64,000 nucleotides of DNA from Polyangium jinanense (lineage in GTDB: Bacteria > Myxococcota > Polyangia > Polyangiales > Polyangiaceae), in NCBI RefSeq assembly GCF_028435365.1, contig NZ_JAGTJJ010000001.1, positions 558,001 through 622,000 of the forward strand. Direction: 5' to 3'. Below the pieces are notes generated by a model, which was not told the origin of the DNA, made no database searches, and worked only from the letters and a program-made list of their open reading frames with translations. The position numbers and the translations under genes were made by a program. Shown here piece after piece: positions 26,538 to 38,034 of this stretch; positions within the stretch are counted from its first letter, which is position 1, and the number at the start of each line of letters is the position of its first letter.

Positions 26538-28070
26538 TCAGAACATCTTCTTGCGCTTCGAGGACGACAGGATGCCGAGCATTTCTCGGTACTTCGCGAC
26601 CGTTCTCCGCGCGATGCGGATGCCGTCCTGGTCCTCGAGGATCTTCACGATCGCCTGATCACTCAGCGGGTTCGACTTGTCCTCCGCCGCGATGATCTTC
26701 TTGATCGCCTGCTTCACGCTCTCCGAGGCGATGTCCTCGTCCGCGACACGGTGGATCGACGAGTTGAAGAAGTACTTCAGCTCGAAGAGCCCCTGCGGCG
26801 TGTGGACGTACTTGTTCGACGTCACGCGCGAGATCGTCGACTCGTGCATCCCCACGCTCTCGGCCACGTCGCGCAGGATCATCGGCTTCAGGTAGGCCAC
26901 GCCTCGCTCGAGGAAGTCCTTCTGCTTCTCGACGATGCACTCGGTCACCTTGATGATCGTCCGCCGCCGCTGCTCGATCGCACGGATCAGCCACTGCGCG
27001 GAGCGGAGCTTCTCGCTGATGAACTCCTTCGCCTTCGGGTCCTTCAGCATCCGCTGCGCCAGACCCTCGTTGATGAAGAGCCGCTGCAGACCCTTGTCGT
27101 TGTCCGTCACGACCCACAGGTCGCCGTCCTTGATGACGTAGACGTCGGGCGTGATGGCGATCGTCTTGTCGTCGACCTCGGCGAAGTTCCGCGCCGGGAC
27201 GCTTTCGAGCTTCTGGATCTCCTGGACCGCCTCGTAGACCTCCTCGAGCGAGATCTTCAGCGCCTTGGCGATCGCCGGAAAGTTGCGCCGCTCGACGTTG
27301 TGGAGGTGGTCCTTGATGATGGCCATCTCGATCGCGTCGTAGCCGAGCACCTCCGCCTGGATGCGCAGGCACTCCGAGAGGTCGCGCGCCGCCACGCCCA
27401 CCGGGTCGAAGCGCTGGAGCATCGCCAGCACCTCCGGCGCGTCCTCCGGGTCGAGCCCCGACTCGTTGGCGAGATCGTCGAGCGTCAGGTCCGGACGCTT
27501 CGTCCCGTCCGGGTTCTCCCCGCCCGACATGTCGAGGTAGCCGCGCTCGTCGAGGTTGCCGATGACGAGCTCGGCGAAACGACACTCGTTTTCCACGAAG
27601 TCGCTCATCTGGAGCTGCCAGAGCAGGTGCTCTTGCAGGCTCAGGTTCCGGGTCAGGTTCTGCTCGATCGGCGGCAGCTCCTCGAACCCCCCGCGCTGCG
27701 AAGGCATCGCCTGCTGGAGCTGGCGGTTCTCGAGGAACTGCTCCCAGTCGACCTCCTTCACCCGTTTTTCGGTGTCTCGCATGGCGAGATCGGTGTCGGA
27801 GTGCTCCGCGTTCGCCCGTTCGAGGGTCATGTTCGACCGACCGTCGAGGTCCTGCGCCTCCCGGCCCGTCGTCCCCGAGGCGTCTCTCGACTTCGAGGAC
27901 ACCGATTCGCCCGAGTCGTCGGCGAGCAGCGGGTTGCCGTCGAGCTCCTTGCGGATTTCCTCTACCAGTTCGAGGCGCGACAGCTGTAGCAGCCGGATCG
28001 CCTGTACCAGCTGCGGCGTCATCACCAGCTGCTGGGACAGCTTGAACTGGAGCTTCATCTCCATGCCCAT
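26538..28070 (-). CDS. rpoN: RNA polymerase sigma-54 factor RpoN
   Basis: 510 residues. Region I is the Gln/Leu-rich activator-binding segment (KLSQQLVMTPQLVQAIRLLQ), region II is acidic, and region III ends with the DNA-binding HTH (ESTISRVTSNKYVHTPQGLF) and the RpoN box ARRTVAKYREMLGI near the C-terminus. It directs polymerase to -24/-12 promoters and needs AAA+ activators; an NtrC-family activator is encoded at 50847-52232. It lacks the usual lptB/hpf/ptsN neighbours. The start ATG at 28070 has AGGAG about 8 nt upstream; two further Met codons follow at once (MGMEMKL). Confidence 0.96.
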   Translation of the reverse strand: MGMEMKLQFKLSQQLVMTPQLVQAIRLLQLSRLELVEEIRKELDGNPLLADDSGESVSSKSRDASGTTGREAQDLDGRSNMTLERANAEHSDTDLAMRDTEKRVKEVDWEQFLENRQLQQAMPSQRGGFEELPPIEQNLTRNLSLQEHLLWQLQMSDFVENECRFAELVIGNLDERGYLDMSGGENPDGTKRPDLTLDDLANESGLDPEDAPEVLAMLQRFDPVGVAARDLSECLRIQAEVLGYDAIEMAIIKDHLHNVERRNFPAIAKALKISLEEVYEAVQEIQKLESVPARNFAEVDDKTIAITPDVYVIKDGDLWVVTDNDKGLQRLFINEGLAQRMLKDPKAKEFISEKLRSAQWLIRAIEQRRRTIIKVTECIVEKQKDFLERGVAYLKPMILRDVAESVGMHESTISRVTSNKYVHTPQGLFELKYFFNSSIHRVADEDIASESVKQAIKKIIAAEDKSNPLSDQAIVKILEDQDGIRIARRTVAKYREMLGILSSSKRKKMF

Positions 28071-28422
28071 CGAGAGCTCCTACCTGGTCGAACACCCTGG
28101 GACCCCCACGCCCGGTCGGCGTGGGGAGCGAGGTCCGGACCGACTACGTGCCCGGTACCGCATCCCACCCTAGCACTGAAACCTGTCGCGGCCCGAGTCT
28201 TGCTTTGTCTCGTCTATAAACTCTTGGTTCAAAAATTGCGCATCCGTAGCCCCGCGACAAGCCTTGCCACACGGTGTTCTGAAACACAATCGCTGGAGAA
28301 GCTCCCTCACGCCTCAGGAAAATCCTGATGAACCCCTCAGTCAGGGATGGACGTGAGGCCCAGCCCATGATGTTGTACGAGCAGCCTAGCTCACGCGCTG
28401 CACGGCAACATAGGGGGGTTCC
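28071..28422. promoter_or_regulatory. 352-nt divergent regulatory region of rpoN and a Crp/Fnr gene
   Basis: AT content is clearly higher here than in the neighbours. It holds a 15-nt perfect inverted repeat, TCAGGA-AAA-TCCTGA (28314-28328), and a shorter palindrome GTGTT-CTGA-AACAC (28274-28287). Either could be an operator, for instance for autoregulation by the downstream Crp/Fnr protein. No convincing -35/-10 pair or sigma-54 promoter was found. Confidence 0.4.
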
Positions 28423-29148
28423 ATGGGTTTGCAGGAAGGCGAGACACAAACCACGACGACCAAGCCAGGCGCCCGCGCCCTCGAAATCCTCGAGCGCTCC
28501 GGCCTCCGCGGCCTGCCCGAGTCCACACGACACGCCTTGATCGACGGCGGGAAGGTCGAGCGCCTCCTCCGCCGTCAGCGAATCGCACAACAAGGCGAGC
28601 TAGCCCCCGCCTTGTTCCTCCTCGGCAAGGGCCGCGTGAAGCTCGAGCGCGCCAGCAGCGGGCACGTGTTCCCGGTCGGTCACCGAGGCCCTGGCGACCT
28701 CGTCGGGGAGGCCGCGCTCACGGGCAATGTCGCTCCGGAGCACGCCATCGTCGCCGACGAGGTCGAGGCGCTCGTGATCCCGGCCACGTTCCTGCGCCGG
28801 CTCGCGACCACCGATACCCTCTTGCAAGCCGTCGTGGCGCGGGCGCTGCTCGAAGGGCAGCGCGCCGCGGAAGACCGGCTCGCCTCTCTCCTCTTACGCA
28901 GCGTCCGCGCGCGGCTGGTCGAGCTCCTGCTCGATGGGCTCGACCGCTGGGGCGAACCCCATCGAAGCGGGACCGCCCTCTCCGCTCCCTTCACCCACGC
29001 CGATCTCGCGAGCCTCATCGGCTCGACGCGCGAGACCGTGACGCTCGAGCTCGGCAAGTTGCGCCGCGCCAAGCTCATCGAGCTCGACAGGCGCCGGATC
29101 GTCATACTCGACCGCGACGCGCTTGCGCGGTACGCCGAGACGCCGTGA
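28423..29148 (+). CDS. Crp/Fnr-family transcriptional regulator
   Basis: 241 residues. The N-terminal two thirds are a cyclic-nucleotide-binding-type beta-roll (HRGPGDLVGEAALTG is its phosphate-binding-cassette-like stretch), then the long dimerisation helix (ALLEGQRAAEDRLASLLL) and the HTH_Crp domain with FTHADLASLIGSTRETVTLELGKLRR. The Arg that binds cAMP in Crp is not obviously present and there are no N-terminal Cys for an iron-sulphur cluster, so the ligand is unknown. It has the same length as, and strong similarity in the HTH to, the protein at 41943-42668. Its 3' end overlaps the convergent response regulator by 47 nt. Confidence 0.92.
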   Translation: MGLQEGETQTTTTKPGARALEILERSGLRGLPESTRHALIDGGKVERLLRRQRIAQQGELAPALFLLGKGRVKLERASSGHVFPVGHRGPGDLVGEAALTGNVAPEHAIVADEVEALVIPATFLRRLATTDTLLQAVVARALLEGQRAAEDRLASLLLRSVRARLVELLLDGLDRWGEPHRSGTALSAPFTHADLASLIGSTRETVTLELGKLRRAKLIELDRRRIVILDRDALARYAETP

Positions 29149-29551
29149 TGCGACGGACGAGCGGGAAGACGCCGGAGCGCGGAGCGGCCCGCCTTGTCGC
29201 ACGCACGCCGAAGACCGCGTCGAGGAGCCGCTCGAACGGATAGGGCTTGACGATCACGTCCGCGAAGTCCGCGGACTCGTGGCGGGGCAAGGGCTGGCTC
29301 GTCGTGACGATCACCCGGTGCGGCACGTTCCCGTGCGCGCGCATCCGCTGAAGGATCTCCACACACTTCGGCGAGGAGCTCGAGAGATCGATGACCGCGA
29401 CGTCGTACGTCCGATGCCCGAGCTCCGCGAGCGCCTCGTCGAGCGTCGCCGTCTTCGTCACCTTCGCGCCGCGATTCGTGAGCAGAAGCGCCGTGGCTTC
29501 GCGCATCAGTTGTTCTTCATCCAAGAGCAGGATCGTCGGTACATTGAGCAT
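29102..29551 (-). CDS. Single-domain response regulator
   Basis: 149 residues. It is a receiver domain with ILLLDEEQLMREA, the phospho-acceptor Asp in VAVIDLSSSSP, the Thr in VIVTTSQP and the Lys in VIVKPYPFERLL, followed by a short Arg-rich tail with no output domain. The region after the acceptor Asp (SSSSP) is atypical; most receivers have a conserved Pro-Gly turn there. The final 47 nt overlap antisense with the Crp/Fnr gene, and the Arg-rich tail is encoded in that overlap. No cognate kinase is nearby. Confidence 0.82.
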   Translation of the reverse strand: MLNVPTILLLDEEQLMREATALLLTNRGAKVTKTATLDEALAELGHRTYDVAVIDLSSSSPKCVEILQRMRAHGNVPHRVIVTTSQPLPRHESADFADVIVKPYPFERLLDAVFGVRATRRAAPRSGVFPLVRRITASRRTAQARRGRV

Positions 29552-30006
29552 GGCGCCGCGGCACCTTGCAGCGCGCGTGCCGTCAGGGTTCGGCGTCGGC
29601 GAGTTGGTTTCTGAGCTTACCAGCGTTCGTCGCCGCGCCTGAAGATCCCTGGTTCAAATGGCGCCCCCGCGGCTGCCTGGTTCCTTTCTGTACGAGGACG
29701 CTCTGTGCCCGAAGGAGGCTTGCGTGAGCCTCCTTGCGCGCAAATCGGTGACCAAACACGGGCAATCGTCGTCCGAGGACATTGCCGCGTGATTGCCGTG
29801 CGCGCTTTCTTCCCATCAACGAGCGGTCGGGACGTGGAAAGGTCGTCGACCAGACAGCGCAACCAACGTCGTCCGGTACGTCCTCCAAGAACTCCAAGAT
29901 CCGCGTGATTTCAAGCACTTAACCGTCCTCGACGGCCTGGTTCGAATCGTGCATATGCTGGGTGCGCCGGGCCGGTCCTTCCGGTCCAGGTTTCCTTGGA
30001 GGCACG
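29552..30006. other. 455-nt intergenic region with a hairpin
   Basis: No convincing gene. A perfect 9-bp stem, AAGGAGGCT with AGCCTCCTT around TGCGTG, lies at 29712-29735; it has no U tract and follows no gene end on either strand, so it may belong to an unannotated small RNA or a leader. The GGAGG ribosome binding site of the next gene is at 29998-30002. Confidence 0.4.
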
Positions 30007-31404
30007 ATGATGCATTCGCTTCGCGTATTGACGATTGCCACGCTTTCCCTCGCAACCGCCGCGCTCGTGGGCTGCGGCGACGACGAACCGCCGAAGAACG
30101 AGAACAAGAGCTGCTCCGTCCAGGCGCAGTCCGGCTGCGAAACCGGGCTCGTGTGCGAGGAGGTCGAAGGAGCCGAGCCGGCCTGCTTTGCGCCCGTGGC
30201 ATTCAAGGGCGTGGTCGTGAATGCCCTCGACGACAAACCCGTCCAGGGGGCGCGTATCGTCGCCCGCGACGCGAACGACGCGGCCGTCTCGCCGGTCGCC
30301 ATCTCGGGCGCGGACGGGTCGTACACGCTGAACGTGCCGGCCAAACGCAACGCGGAAGGCAAACCGCTGGCCGCAAAGCTGACCCTGCGCGCGGACGCGT
30401 CGGGCTACCAGACGTTCCCAGTGGCCCCGCGCGTCGCGCTGCCGATCGATGTGGATACGGCCACAGGCAGCCCGCCCGTGGTGCAAAACCCGTCGACGGA
30501 CATCGCGCTCGTGCCGCTGCCGAATGCGTCAGGCCTCGGGTCGATCGCAGGCACGGTGGTGGCCGACACAGGCGTGGAACTGGCGCCCGCAGGCGCGCTG
30601 GTCGTCGCCGGCGGATCGACGGGCATCGTCGACTTCAAGGGCAACTTCGTCGTGTACAACGTGCCGGCGAACGCGAGCGTGGACGTGAAGGCCTACGCCG
30701 CAGGCCTGCAGATCACGCCGAAGACGGTGGCGGTCGAGGCGGGCAAGGAGACGGGCAACGTGGAGCTGCGCATCACGAGCGCGGCGACGGCGAAGGTAAC
30801 CGGCAGCGTGCAGGTCGTGAATGGCAACGGCTTCGACACGACGAGCGTCGTGCTCGCGCTGAAGGACACGTTCATCACGGAAGCAGCGCGCGGCGAGGTG
30901 CCGAAGGGCCTGCGCGTGGGCGGCGTGACCGGCGCCTACGAGTTCTCGGGCGTGCCCGACGGCGACTACGTGCTCCTCGCGGCCTTCGAGAACGACGGCC
31001 TCGTGCGTGACCCCGACATCTCGATCGGCGGGACGGCCATCCTCGACGTGACGATCGCGAACGGGATGAGCGTGACGAAGGAGGGCTTCAAGGTGACGGG
31101 CTCGCTCGAGACGGTCTCGCCCGGCAAGGACGCGATCGAAGAGGTGACGGGCACGCCCACGTTCGTCTGGGCCGACGACTCGAGCGAGGACATGTACGAG
31201 GTGCGCGTGTTCGACGCGTTCGGCGTGCTCGTCTGGGAAGACCTGGCCGTGCCGAGCGTGAGCGGCTCGGACAACGTGACCGTCGAGTACAAGGGCGACG
31301 CGCTGACCCCGGGCATGATCTACCAGTTCCGCGCGACGTCGATGAAGGACGGCGTGCCGATCTCGCAGACCGAAGATCTCCGCGGCGTGTTCATCGCCCG
31401 CTGA
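30007..31404 (+). CDS. Lipoprotein with carboxypeptidase-regulatory-like domains
   Basis: 465 residues. Lipoprotein signal with lipobox LVGC (Cys 23), then a short Cys-containing region (SCSVQAQSGCETGLVC), and repeated beta-sandwich units of the carboxypeptidase D regulatory type: one with FKGVVVNALDDKPVQGARIV, another at GSIAGTVVADTGVELAPAG and a third beginning KVTGSVQVVNG. A fibronectin-like unit closes the protein (TPTFVWADDSSEDMYEVRVF). It is probably a surface-exposed structural or binding lipoprotein. The start ATG at 30007 follows GGAGG; the alternative GTG at 29962 would disrupt the signal peptide. Confidence 0.8.
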   Translation: MMHSLRVLTIATLSLATAALVGCGDDEPPKNENKSCSVQAQSGCETGLVCEEVEGAEPACFAPVAFKGVVVNALDDKPVQGARIVARDANDAAVSPVAISGADGSYTLNVPAKRNAEGKPLAAKLTLRADASGYQTFPVAPRVALPIDVDTATGSPPVVQNPSTDIALVPLPNASGLGSIAGTVVADTGVELAPAGALVVAGGSTGIVDFKGNFVVYNVPANASVDVKAYAAGLQITPKTVAVEAGKETGNVELRITSAATAKVTGSVQVVNGNGFDTTSVVLALKDTFITEAARGEVPKGLRVGGVTGAYEFSGVPDGDYVLLAAFENDGLVRDPDISIGGTAILDVTIANGMSVTKEGFKVTGSLETVSPGKDAIEEVTGTPTFVWADDSSEDMYEVRVFDAFGVLVWEDLAVPSVSGSDNVTVEYKGDALTPGMIYQFRATSMKDGVPISQTEDLRGVFIAR

Positions 31405-31472
31405 TCCCTCCCCCCTCCCTTTCTCCCCGTAAAACAAGGCTTTTCTGATCCTCGTCCCCCCCGGAGGTGACC

Positions 31473-32414
31473 ATGGCGAACGTACGTCTTTGGAAGTCCT
31501 GGCTCGTCGCGTGTGTGACGGTCGCAGCCACGGCGGTGCTCGCGAGCGCCTGCAGCTCGGACGGTGACAACACGTCGGGCAGCAGCAACAACAACGAGAA
31601 CACGTGCACGTTCGGCGGTGAAAAATGCGCGGCCGGCTGTAGCCCGACGCTCGGCTGCGTGGAGTGTTCGGCCGACGAGATGTGCCCCGCAAGCGCGCCC
31701 TTCTGCGTGCTCGGCCGCTGCGAGGCGTGCCAGACGACCGCGCAGTGCGGCACTGGCAAGGCGTGTTTCCCCCACAAATTCACGTGCGAGCCGGTCTGCG
31801 CGGCGAACGGCGACTGCCCCGGCGAGGCGCCGATCTGCGACCCGAGCACGGGCGTGTGCCTCGGCTGTCTCTCGAACACGGACTGCACGGACGCGAAGAA
31901 GCCGATCTGCGATCCGACGCGCAGGCAGTGCGGGGCGTGCGCGGAGAACGCGGACTGCGGCGCCGGGCAGCCGGTCTGCGACCTGCAAAAAGGCGAGTGC
32001 AAGGAGTGCCTGGTCGACGGGCACTGCCCGCCCGGCTCGCTCTGCGGAACCGACGCGAAGTGCCACTCAGCCTGCACGTCGAACGCCGACTGCAAGGACG
32101 CGGGCAAGCCGGTCTGCAACGTGGCCGAGAACAGTTGCGTGGAATGCCTGGCGAACGCCGACTGCGGGGCTGCGGCGCCGATCTGCGACGGGAACAACTG
32201 CCGGGTGTGCGTGACGAACGGCGACTGCACGAACCCGCAAACGCCGGTCTGCAAAGACAAAAACGAGTGCGTCGGCTGCCTCGGGAACGCGGACTGCAAG
32301 GACCCGCTTTCGCCGATCTGCAAGGGCGAGGTCTGCGTGCAGTGCGACAAGGACGAGCACTGCACCGATCCGGCCAAGCCGAAGTGCGAAAACCAGGTCT
32401 GCGTGGCCCCCTAG
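31473..32414 (+). CDS. Cys-rich repeat lipoprotein
   Basis: 313 residues with lipobox LASAC (Cys 27). The mature protein is nearly all tandem Cys-rich units of about 28 residues built on N-x-D-C, then P-[IV]-C-[DNK], then C-x-x-C; about nine copies can be counted. Cys makes up over a tenth of the chain, so it is likely disulfide-rich and cell-surface. Such proteins are common in Polyangiales genomes and of unknown function; they are sometimes misannotated as enzymes. The ATG at 31473 has GGAGG 5 nt upstream. It is on the same strand as the preceding lipoprotein, 68 nt downstream, and is followed by tRNA-Leu. Confidence 0.82.
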   Translation: MANVRLWKSWLVACVTVAATAVLASACSSDGDNTSGSSNNNENTCTFGGEKCAAGCSPTLGCVECSADEMCPASAPFCVLGRCEACQTTAQCGTGKACFPHKFTCEPVCAANGDCPGEAPICDPSTGVCLGCLSNTDCTDAKKPICDPTRRQCGACAENADCGAGQPVCDLQKGECKECLVDGHCPPGSLCGTDAKCHSACTSNADCKDAGKPVCNVAENSCVECLANADCGAAAPICDGNNCRVCVTNGDCTNPQTPVCKDKNECVGCLGNADCKDPLSPICKGEVCVQCDKDEHCTDPAKPKCENQVCVAP

Positions 32415-32486
32415 AGCCGGAAAATCCCGTCGTTCGCTGGAAGAATGCGCAGCTCCGCCACTTGCTGCTAGAGTGCCGGCCCCCGA

Positions 32487-32571
32487 GCACGAGTGGCGGA
32501 ACTGGCATACGCACCGGGTTTAGGTTCCGGCGCCGCAAGGATTGAGGGTTCGACTCCCTCCTCGTGCACCA
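32487..32571 (+). tRNA. tRNA-Leu (anticodon UAG)
   Basis: 85 nt including an encoded CCA. Acceptor stem GCACGAG with CTCGTGC, anticodon arm CCGGG-TTTAGGT-TCCGG placing TAG at the anticodon, a long type II variable arm, and T arm GAGGG-TTCGACT-CCCTC. It decodes CUA (and CUN by wobble). A G-rich palindromic repeat begins 20 nt downstream. Confidence 0.95.
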
Positions 32572-32590
32572 CATCTCGGTGGGGGGCTCC

Positions 32591-32676
32591 GGTCGGCCCT
32601 GAAGCGATTTTTCGCTTTGCGAAAAAATCTCCGGGCCTTCCTCTGCCCCCCACACCCCCCGCGCGCTCCCCTCCAC
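32591..32676 (-). repeat. Dispersed G-rich repeat, copy 1
   Basis: On the minus strand it reads GTGGAG, then GGGTGTGGGGGG, a GGC box, GATTTTTTCGC, AGCGA, CGCTTCAGG and GGGCCGACC. It aligns over its whole length with 52341-52433 in the opposite orientation at roughly 70% identity by eye. On the plus strand its part GATTTTTCGC-TTT-GCGAAAAAATC forms a long hairpin just after tRNA-Leu that could terminate the tRNA transcript. Confidence 0.6.
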
Positions 32677-32841
32677 TTCGCTTCGCCCCGTTGCGGGAAG
32701 CGCTTCGAACCGGTACGTGTTCAGGCCCCCATCCCGGGATTTGCGCCTGCTTGCCGTAGGGACTACGTTCGGCAGGCTCCGCGCCACCCCCGACCCTCGA
32801 TCCGACCGGGACGACGAGCCCCGGAGCCAAGGCGAAAGACG

Positions 32842-35870
<3,029 letters not shown>

Positions 35871-35874
<4 letters not shown>

Positions 35875-37943
35875 GCACCGCGGCGTCACACAGGCCGGTC
35901 CACCCGTCGATGGTGCTCGGGGCCTACCTCGAGCGCCTCGTCCGCGCGCGTCGCGTCGCCGTGCTCGGTGACGCGACCCTGGAGCTCGCCGAGAGGTTCG
36001 TCGAGCGCGGCGCGAGGCTCGTCCACGCCTACGATCCCGATGCTGCCCGCGCGGCCGAGGCCTTCGCGCGCACCGCGCAGGATCGCGACCGGCACGTGAC
36101 GCACGCAGTGCTCCAAGGCGACCTCGGCGTACGCGATGGGGCCTTCGACGTGGTCGTCCTGCCCGATCTGTCGATCTTCGCCGACCCGTCCGACGTGCTG
36201 CGCAGAGCACGAAAGCTCGTCGGCTCGGCCGGCGTCGCGGTGATCGCCTCGCCAAACCCGGACGCGTCGCGCCGGCTGCTCGCGCTGTCCTCGCCGCGCG
36301 GCAAGGAGACGTCGCCGCCCGGGTATTACGCGCTCTACGACCTCGTCTCGCTCCAGTTCCCCGTCGTGCGCATGCTCGGGCAAGCGCCGTTCGTCGGGTA
36401 CACGGTGGCGGACTTCGCCGCCGGCCCGGATCTCGAGGTCAGCGTCGACACGTCGCTGCTCAAGGCGACCGAGGAGCCCGAGCACTTCATCGCGATCGCC
36501 AGCGAGCGAAAGGTCTCCGTCGACGCATTCGTGGTCGTGGAGCTCTCGCTGTCCGAGGTGCGCGAGGCGATCGGAACGGCAGGCGCGACGGCCGCCGACA
36601 CGGGCCGCGTGAAGGAGCTCGAAGCCGCGCTCGCCGCGCACGACGAGCGAAGGCGCACGGACGAGAAGTCCGCCGAGGAGCGCGCGGCCGCCGCCGTGGC
36701 GACCGCGGCGCGCGTGGTCGAGCTCGAAGCGAAGCTCGAACGGCTGCGCGAGGTGGACACGCGCGCGGGCGACACGCACGTGCGGGCCGAGCGGCTCACC
36801 CACCAGATCCGCGATCTCGAAGAGGAGCTCCGCCGCCAGCGCGACCGCGCGACCAAGCTCGCGAAGCAACTCGACGACGAGAAGAAATCCCGCACGAAGG
36901 CCGAGGTCGAGCTCGGGCTCGCCCGCGGACGCCCGGAGATCCCGGGCGCAAAGGAGCGCATCGAGCAGCTCACGGCCGAGCTCACCACGACGCGCACGCG
37001 CGCCATGGAGCTCGAAGGCGAGCTCAGCGCGGCCGGCGTGGGCATCGAGGAGCTCTCGAGCGATCGGGCCGCGCTGCGCGCCCGCGTCGCCGAGCTGGAG
37101 CTCCGCCTCGCTGCCCAGGAAGCCGCCTCACGCGAGCCGGATCCCGGTCTGCTCTCGCGCGTCGCCCAGCTCGAAGCCGCGCTCGAACGGTCGGAGGCCA
37201 CCCGGCAAGCGGCCGTGCGCCGCGCCGACGAGCTCGCCGAGACGCTCGCGGCGACGACGGCCGAGCGGCTCCACCTGACCGAGAAGAACCAGACGCTCGA
37301 GAAGCAAACGGCCGCGCTGCTCGCCGAGCGCGCCGCGAGCGAGTCACTCGCGCCGGAGATCGACGCGCTCGAAGCGCAGCTCCGGGCTCGCGGGCATCGC
37401 ATCGTGGTGCTCGAAGCGGAGCTGCGCGAAGGCCTGCGCGTGGGCAAGGAGCTCGTCGAGGAGCTCGAAACGCTTCGCGCGACGGCCGTGGTCCCCGCGG
37501 GCGAGGCCGCTCCTCCGGCAGCCACGCCGCAAAACGGAGCGCCCGTGCCTCCGTCGGCGCTCGGCGGGTTTGCATCCGCGCCCGAGGCGGCGCCTTCCGA
37601 GACCGCGGAAGCCTCTCCCGTCGCCAACGCCGACGCCGACACCCTGAAGACGCAGCTCGACACGCTCGCGGCCCGCGCGGCCCGCTCCGAGGCCGATCTC
37701 AAGGCCGCGGAGTGGCGCATCGCGCAGCTCGAGCTCGCCCTCGCGTCCGCCGAGCGCGGCGAGGGAGAGCCCGCGGCCGTGGCCGTCGAGCTGGAGCAAG
37801 CGCTCCTCGCCGCCCACCAGGAGCTCGCGACGCTGCGACGAGCGGTCGGTCCCGAGGGCGGGCACGTCGCGCCGGGCGTGGTCGAGCAGGCGGTCCTCCT
37901 CCACCAAATCTCTACTGCCGCGCTTGGGGACTCCGCTCCGTAA
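35871..37943 (+). CDS. Methyltransferase-like domain plus long coiled coil, coupled to secA
   Basis: 690 residues. Residues 1-215 resemble a class I SAM-methyltransferase fold, with a strand-turn VAVLGDATLELAERFVERGA and FDVVVLPDLSIFADPSDVL, but the Gly-rich SAM loop is poor, so activity is doubtful. From about 220 to 560 it is a heptad-rich coiled coil (many EL/LE/RLR repeats), then a Pro/Ala-rich stretch and another coiled coil to the end. No membrane segment. The ATG overlaps the secA stop. The final residues ALGDSAP and the TAA stop lie inside a dispersed repeat at 37921-37968, so the natural C-terminus may have been replaced. The function is unknown; a link to secretion or polarity is inference from position. 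Confidence 0.75.
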
Positions 37944-37968
37944 ACGGAGCTGCGCCCCCAAACCCCCC
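37921..37968 (+). repeat. Dispersed double-stem palindromic repeat, copy A
   Basis: Outer stem TTGGGG (37924-37929) with CCCCAA, inner stem GCTCCG (37935-37940) with CGGAGC (37945-37950) around TAAA, then TGCGCCCCCAAACCCC. The loop TAAA contains the stop codon of the upstream gene. It could also act as a transcription terminator here. Confidence 0.6.
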
Positions 37969-38034
37969 GCCAACTCGACGGCGTCGTCCCCTGACGGCTC
38001 GCCCCCTCTGCCTGGCCGCGCTAACACGTCGGCC

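Noticed and set aside
28274..28287. GTGTT-CTGA-AACAC palindrome as a Crp/Fnr site
   Set aside because: Only 5-bp arms and does not match the Crp or Fnr consensus well; mentioned only as part of the regulatory region.
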